Assembly: GCA_024304985.1 (NCBI GenBank)
Contig: JAMWZC010000003.1
Coordinates: forward strand, 456,611 to 520,610
Source of the DNA: Paracoccaceae bacterium
Lineage (GTDB): Bacteria; Pseudomonadota; Alphaproteobacteria; Rhodobacterales; Rhodobacteraceae
DNA length: 64,000 bases
Direction of reading: 5' to 3'
Position 1 is the first letter of the stretch; each line of letters begins with the position of its first letter. The translations under genes were made by a program, and so were the position numbers. A model generated the notes under the pieces. That model made no database searches and was not told the DNA's origin. It saw nothing but the letters and a program-made list of their open reading frames with translations. Below, piece by piece: positions 59,783-64,000 of the stretch.

Positions 59783-61351
59783 ATGGTTGCGAAATTTGAT
59801 CTGAACGACGACTCGGTCGTCGTCATCATCGGCACCGGCGCAGGCGGCGGTGTTCTGGCCAATGAACTGGCGCAAAAGGGCGTCAAGGTCGTGGCGCTTG
59901 AGGCGGGCGGGCGTTACCTGCCCGACGACTATATCAACGACGAATGGGACAGTTTCGGCCAGTTGGCATGGCTGGACGCGCGCACCACAAGTGGCGATTG
60001 GCGCGTGGCCAAGGACTTTGCCGGGCTGCCCGCGTGGATCGTCAAGGCGGTGGGCGGCACCACGACCCATTGGGCCGGCGCGTCCATCCGCTTTCAGGAG
60101 CATGAGTGGAAGGCGCTTTCCACCTATGGCGCGGTCGAGGGGGCGAACCTGCTGGACTGGCCCATCGACGCCGCCGAGATGGAGCCGTGGTATGCGCTGG
60201 CCGAAACAAAGCTGGGCGTCACACTGACCGAAGGCCGCGCGGGCCTGCCCGGCAACAACAACTACAAGGTCTTTGAAGCCGGGGCCAAGAAACTGGGCTA
60301 CAAGGAAGTCCATACCGGGCGCATGGCCATCAACTCGTCCGACTATGACGAGCGGCCCGCCTGCCAGCAGACGGGTTTCTGCTTTCAGGGCTGCAAATGG
60401 GGGGCCAAATGGTCGGCCGCCTATACCGACATTCCGCGCGGCGAGGCGACAGGGAATCTGGAAGTGCGCGAGCATGCCCATGTCGCCCGCATCCTGCATG
60501 ACGATACGGGCAAGGTCACGGGAGTCGAGTATTTCGACAAGGAGGGCAATCTGCATCTGCAAAAGGCGCGGATCGTCAGCGTGGCGGGCAACAGCTTTGA
60601 AAGCCCGCGCCTTCTGCTGAACTCGGCCTCCAGCATGTTCCCGAATGGCCTTGCCAACAGCTCGGATCAGGTGGGGCGGAACTACATGCGCCACACGACC
60701 GGGTCGATCTACGGCATCTTCGACAAGCCCGTGCGCATGTGGCGCGGCACCACCATGGCCGGGATCGTGCAGGATGAGGCGCGGCACGACCCGTCGCGCG
60801 GCTTTGTGGGTGGCTACGAACTGGAAACGCTGGCGCTGGGTCTGCCCTTCATGGCGGCCTTCCTCAATCCCGGTGGCTGGGGGCGTGGGTTCACCACGGC
60901 GCTGGATCACTATGAGAACATGGCCGGGATGTGGATCGTGGGCGAGGATATGCCACAGGCCACCAACCGCATCACCCTGTCCGAGACCAAGGACCAGTGG
61001 GGCCTGCCTGTGGCCAATGTGCATTTCAGCGATCACCCCAACGATGTCGCCATGCGCAACCACGCCTACAAGCAGGGGATGGCGATCTATGACGCGGTGG
61101 GGGCCACACGGTCCTTCCCGACCCCGCCCTATCCGTCCACGCATAACCTTGGCACCAACCGCATGTCGGAACGGCCCGAGGATGGGGTCTGCAACAAATG
61201 GGGCCAAACCCATGATATTGCGAACCTGTTCATCTCGGACGGCTCGCAGTTCACGACGGGGGCAGCGGAAAACCCGACGCTGACCATCGTGGCGCTGGCG
61301 ATCCGGCAGGCCGACCATATCGCGCGCGAGATGGCGGCGGGCAACCTCTGA
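59783..61351 (+). CDS. GMC-family oxidoreductase, large subunit of a membrane-type sugar/alcohol dehydrogenase
   Basis: A 522-residue flavoprotein with the FAD motif IGTGAGGGVLANELA, VGGTTTHWAGAS, a cysteine patch CQQTGFCFQGCKWG (probable iron-sulfur-binding region as in FAD-glucose dehydrogenases) and C-terminal ENPTLTIVALAIRQADH. Such enzymes oxidise sugars, sugar acids or polyols. It has no signal peptide and likely co-exports with the Tat subunit upstream. The usual third subunit, a multihaem cytochrome c, is not next to it. Confidence 0.87.
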   Translation: MVAKFDLNDDSVVVIIGTGAGGGVLANELAQKGVKVVALEAGGRYLPDDYINDEWDSFGQLAWLDARTTSGDWRVAKDFAGLPAWIVKAVGGTTTHWAGASIRFQEHEWKALSTYGAVEGANLLDWPIDAAEMEPWYALAETKLGVTLTEGRAGLPGNNNYKVFEAGAKKLGYKEVHTGRMAINSSDYDERPACQQTGFCFQGCKWGAKWSAAYTDIPRGEATGNLEVREHAHVARILHDDTGKVTGVEYFDKEGNLHLQKARIVSVAGNSFESPRLLLNSASSMFPNGLANSSDQVGRNYMRHTTGSIYGIFDKPVRMWRGTTMAGIVQDEARHDPSRGFVGGYELETLALGLPFMAAFLNPGGWGRGFTTALDHYENMAGMWIVGEDMPQATNRITLSETKDQWGLPVANVHFSDHPNDVAMRNHAYKQGMAIYDAVGATRSFPTPPYPSTHNLGTNRMSERPEDGVCNKWGQTHDIANLFISDGSQFTTGAAENPTLTIVALAIRQADHIAREMAAGNL

Positions 61352-61362
61352 TCCGAAACGCA

Positions 61363-61393
61363 ACCGGGCGCCTGCATCCGCATGGCGCCCGGT
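61363..61393. terminator. Bidirectional terminator
   Basis: ACCGGGCGCC (61363-61372) pairs perfectly with GGCGCCCGGT (61384-61393). It lies between the convergent GMC and AbgB-like genes and can serve both. Confidence 0.75.
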
Positions 61394-61420
61394 CTATTCT
61401 GTGACGCCTTCTGTTTCAGA

Positions 61421-62839
61421 TCACTCGGCTGCGATCGGCGGTTTCGTCGTGACCGGGATGGGGCAGGCATACGGGAATTCCGCCAGATGCTCCTGATGGG
61501 CCTTTCTGGCCGCAGCCCGGAGTGTCTCGCTGAGAATCGTGGCGCGCGCCGTCGCGGCCATCACCTTGGCCGCATGGACCATGCCCTTATGCGCGAAGAG
61601 GGCCTTGCCCTGTGCGGTCTGCTGCCAGGTGTGCAGCGGCGTGCCCATCGCGGCGGTTGCGACGCGGGCCTGCACTGTGGGCACGGCCCAACTGACATCG
61701 CCCACATCGGTCGATCCCATCCCACCACCAAAGGGCCGGTCCAGTGGAGCGATGAAATCGCACAGCGGCTTGTCCATCTGGGGTTTCATGCTGAGGCGGC
61801 GGAAGGCATCGGCAATATCCTCGGGCGTCAGGGTCTTGCGGATCTCGTTGGCAAACTCCACGTCGGTGGCGTCGAAGGGCACGGGGCCCAGCGCCTCGAA
61901 CTCGGTCTGCATCGCTTCCTCCAGCGGGCGGTTGCCCAGAAGGTTGGACACTGCCGAAAAGACACGCGATTCGACCTTGGTGCCGGACATCAGCGCTGCG
62001 CCATCCGCGATGGCCCGCACCCGCGCCACCAGATCGGACAGCCCTTTCAGGTCGCGCGCGCGGATCAGTTGCCGCACGGTGGCCTTGGCCTGCACCACAT
62101 TGGGCGCAGAGCCGCCTGCATCCAGATAGGCGTAATGAACCCGCGCATCATCGGGCATATGTTCACGCATGTAATTGACGCCGATATTCATCAACTCGAC
62201 CGCGTCCAGCGCCGACCGGCCCAGTTCCGGGGCTGCCGCCGCATGGGCCGCCTTGCCGGTGAAGGTGAAGTCGATCCGCGTATTGGCCAGCGACCGCGCG
62301 TCATCCACGGCATTGAAACTGCCCGGATGCCATGTGATCGCCAGATCGACATCATCGAACCAGCCATCGCGCACCATGTAGGTCTTGGCCGCACCGCCCT
62401 CTTCCGCAGGGCAGCCGTAATAGCGCACGCGGCCCTTGATCCCCTCGGCCTCCAGCCAGTCCTTGATGGCGGTCGCGGCCAGCATGGCGGCGGACCCCAA
62501 AAGGTTATGCCCGCAGCCATGCCCCTGCCCTGACGGGTCGATCATCTTGGGCATGGCCAGACCCGGCTGCTGGCTGAGGCCTGGCAGCGCGTCATATTCC
62601 CCAAGGATCGCGATGATCGGACCACCCTCGCCTGCCTCGCCCATCACGGCGGTGGGGATGCCTGCCACCCGTTCAGTGACACGGAACCCCTCGGCACGCA
62701 GCATGGCTGTATGTTCGGCGCAGGAGCGGACCTCGGTATAGGCGATCTCGGGCATGTCGAAAACACGGTCGGACAGGCCGACAAAAGCCTCACGCTTGGC
62801 GTCCACGCGGGACCAGATCGGATTTTCGTTCGTCGTCAT
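61421..62839 (-). CDS. M20-family amidohydrolase, AbgB-like (aminobenzoyl-glutamate utilisation)
   Basis: A 472-residue M20D metallopeptidase-type hydrolase. GHGCGHNLLGSAA and YYGCPAEEGGAAKTYMV carry the metal and catalytic residues, and a dimerisation domain is inserted in the middle (TGKAAHAAAAPELGRSALDAVELM). It is closest in layout to AbgB, which splits p-aminobenzoyl-glutamate, but related enzymes hydrolyse other N-acyl amino acids. No AbgA partner or AbgT transporter is adjacent. AAAAGGAAA precedes the start. Confidence 0.85.
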   Translation of the reverse strand: MTTNENPIWSRVDAKREAFVGLSDRVFDMPEIAYTEVRSCAEHTAMLRAEGFRVTERVAGIPTAVMGEAGEGGPIIAILGEYDALPGLSQQPGLAMPKMIDPSGQGHGCGHNLLGSAAMLAATAIKDWLEAEGIKGRVRYYGCPAEEGGAAKTYMVRDGWFDDVDLAITWHPGSFNAVDDARSLANTRIDFTFTGKAAHAAAAPELGRSALDAVELMNIGVNYMREHMPDDARVHYAYLDAGGSAPNVVQAKATVRQLIRARDLKGLSDLVARVRAIADGAALMSGTKVESRVFSAVSNLLGNRPLEEAMQTEFEALGPVPFDATDVEFANEIRKTLTPEDIADAFRRLSMKPQMDKPLCDFIAPLDRPFGGGMGSTDVGDVSWAVPTVQARVATAAMGTPLHTWQQTAQGKALFAHKGMVHAAKVMAATARATILSETLRAAARKAHQEHLAEFPYACPIPVTTKPPIAAE

Positions 62840-63138
62840 TCCAGTTTCCTTTTGGGCGCGGACGGAGTCAGGGTCTTTGCCGGAAACTCAATCACGGCGG
62901 GGCCGGTAAATCCAGTTGTGAAATACCGCGCGGCGCGGGTGATGCGGGATGGCGGCCCGCACCGCCTGAATGCGCTTGCACGGGGGCAATCCGAGCGACG
63001 CCGCCGGCGGCGCGGAACAGGACGTCTGACAAGACGAGGGCATGGTATCCCGGGGCGGAATGGATCAAAACCGAAAGCTGGACGTTGACCGGATCGGCAT
63101 GCAAGCCGCGCCTTGACCGGGACAGGAGAGAGTGACCG
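62840..63138. other. 299-base divergent spacer
   Basis: It separates the minus-strand AbgB-like gene from the plus-strand FAD protein. A 12-base perfect palindrome GCCGCCGGCGGC lies at 63000-63011, and TTGACC hexamers occur near 63084 and 63112. I see no gene. Confidence 0.4.
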
Positions 63139-64000
63139 ATGATGGACAGACATAGCACATCCGCAAGGATCGCCGTCATTGGCCTGGGCCCGCGCGGTTT
63201 GGGTGCGCTGGAATCGTTGGCCGCCCTGTTGCAGGGACAGGGCGCGCCCCTGAGCGTCGATGTGTTCGATCCCTTCCCGGCCAAGGGCGCGGGGCCGAAT
63301 TTCGACCCGCAGGAAAGTGCCACCTGCCTGCTGAACATCCCGTTTCGGGATATTGCGATTGATGGTCCCGCTTTCTCGCGTTGCGGCGGATTTGGCGCAT
63401 GGTTGGGAGGGCGGGCGGCACCTGACAGTTTCCCGCCTCGGGCCGATCTGGGCCGCTATCTTGAGGCGCGGCTTGCGGATCTGGTGGATCTTGGCCTGCT
63501 GGACATGACCTTTCTGGCGCAAAGCGTCGATACCATCGCAAAGGCCGATGGCGGTTGGACCCTGCGCGCGGGCGGCACATCGCATGGCCCCTATGCCGAG
63601 GTGTTGTTGACGGTCGGTCAGCCCGCGGTGACCCCAGACGAACAATTGGCCGCATGGCAGGATCACGCGGCCGCATCCACGGCAGTGCTGGAACAGGCCT
63701 ATCCGGCCCGACGGTTGACCGCCAAGGCAGCGGACTGGACGGGGAAAGGTGTTGCCATCCGGGGTCTGGCCTTGTCGGCCTTCGATATCCTGCGCGTGCT
63801 GACCACCGGTCAGGGCGGACGGTTCGCGCAGGGGCGCTATTATCCTTCCGGGCGGGAACCGGCACGAATCCTGCCCTTCTCGCTGGATGGCAAACCGCCC
63901 TATCCGAAGCCCGCAACCGCCGCACTGGATGCGGCCTTCACCCCCCTGCCTGCCGAAACCGAGGCAGTGGCCGCAGCCATCGCCGCTGCGGTGCAGGACA
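63139..64000 (+). CDS. FAD/NAD(P)-binding protein, 3' end cut by the window
   Basis: The frame is open from the ATG at 63139 to the window end (287 codons). The N-terminus RIAVIGLGPRGLGALESL is a dinucleotide-binding motif, and NIPFRDIAID and PRADLGRYLEARL resemble the FAD-NAD(P)-binding domain family found in uncharacterised flavoproteins and some HcgC/ornithine-monooxygenase-like proteins. GGAGAG lies upstream; the ATG at 63142 is an alternative start. Function is not determinable from this part. Confidence 0.75.
   Translation, partial: MMDRHSTSARIAVIGLGPRGLGALESLAALLQGQGAPLSVDVFDPFPAKGAGPNFDPQESATCLLNIPFRDIAIDGPAFSRCGGFGAWLGGRAAPDSFPPRADLGRYLEARLADLVDLGLLDMTFLAQSVDTIAKADGGWTLRAGGTSHGPYAEVLLTVGQPAVTPDEQLAAWQDHAAASTAVLEQAYPARRLTAKAADWTGKGVAIRGLALSAFDILRVLTTGQGGRFAQGRYYPSGREPARILPFSLDGKPPYPKPATAALDAAFTPLPAETEAVAAAIAAAVQD

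Noticed and set aside
1-64000. CRISPR arrays, insertion sequences, integrase genes, prophage and tRNA genes
   Set aside because: None could be recognised by eye; no regularly spaced repeats, transposases or tRNA-like cloverleaf sequences were seen.

Overview
The window looks like chromosome from a high-GC alphaproteobacterium of the Rhodobacterales (Roseobacter/Rhodobacter-type). The grounds are uniformly GC-rich codon use, very tight operons with ATGA and TGATG stop-start overlaps, several TRAP transporters, an Ala/Glu-rich OmpA protein, and GC-rich intergenic hairpins followed by an ATATTT motif. I see no rRNA, tRNA, CRISPR array, insertion sequence or prophage. About 55 protein genes fill it, and almost all are catabolic: transporters paired with hydrolases and dehydrogenases for small nitrogen-containing molecules.

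Region by region. 1-1066: end of a cyclase/CMD-family operon. 1249-3471: a large OmpA-domain protein. 3536-8021: a TetR regulator divergent from a three-subunit molybdenum hydroxylase, with a tandem palindromic operator between them. 8072-11094 and 11198-14216: two complete, convergent TRAP transporters. 14385-20506: SDR, FAD-dependent reductase-like protein, EamA exporter, IclR regulator, acetamidase/formamidase and a second SDR. 20503-28881 (minus): a urea/amide-type ABC transporter whose last ATPase is fused in frame to an amidase, followed by an acyl-CoA ligase and a small ABM monooxygenase-fold protein. 28939-33409 (minus): SPFH/flotillin-like protein, pyroglutamyl peptidase and an unplaced clan GH-A-like glycosidase.

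33628-41281 is a carnitine/gamma-butyrobetaine catabolic locus: CdhR-like regulator, CdhC-type BKACE enzyme, a fused carnitine dehydrogenase-thioesterase, a CaiA-like acyl-CoA dehydrogenase, an NDP-forming CoA ligase and a clear CaiD homologue. Together these could take gamma-butyrobetaine through crotonobetainyl-CoA and carnitine to glycine betaine. 41359-54340 is a second nitrogen-compound locus: an Opp/Dpp-type ABC transporter, flavin reductase-like protein, hydantoin-type racemase, three amidohydrolases, an acetamidase-like protein and a GntR/FCD regulator with a textbook operator. 54373-57521 is a copper locus: a small CPACH protein, the MbnP/MbnH pair and a PCu(A)C chaperone with a His-rich tail. 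The rest (57499-64000) holds TrmO, an RHH protein, a glyoxalase-fold protein with a two-subunit GMC dehydrogenase, an AbgB-like M20 hydrolase, and the start of an FAD/NAD(P)-binding protein cut by the window end.

The most unusual items are the ABC ATPase-amidase fusion, the carnitine route built around an NDP-forming CoA ligase, the MbnP/MbnH/PCuAC set, the amidohydrolase lacking its HxH metal motif, and strong hairpins at all four junctions between a transporter binding-protein gene and its permease genes.
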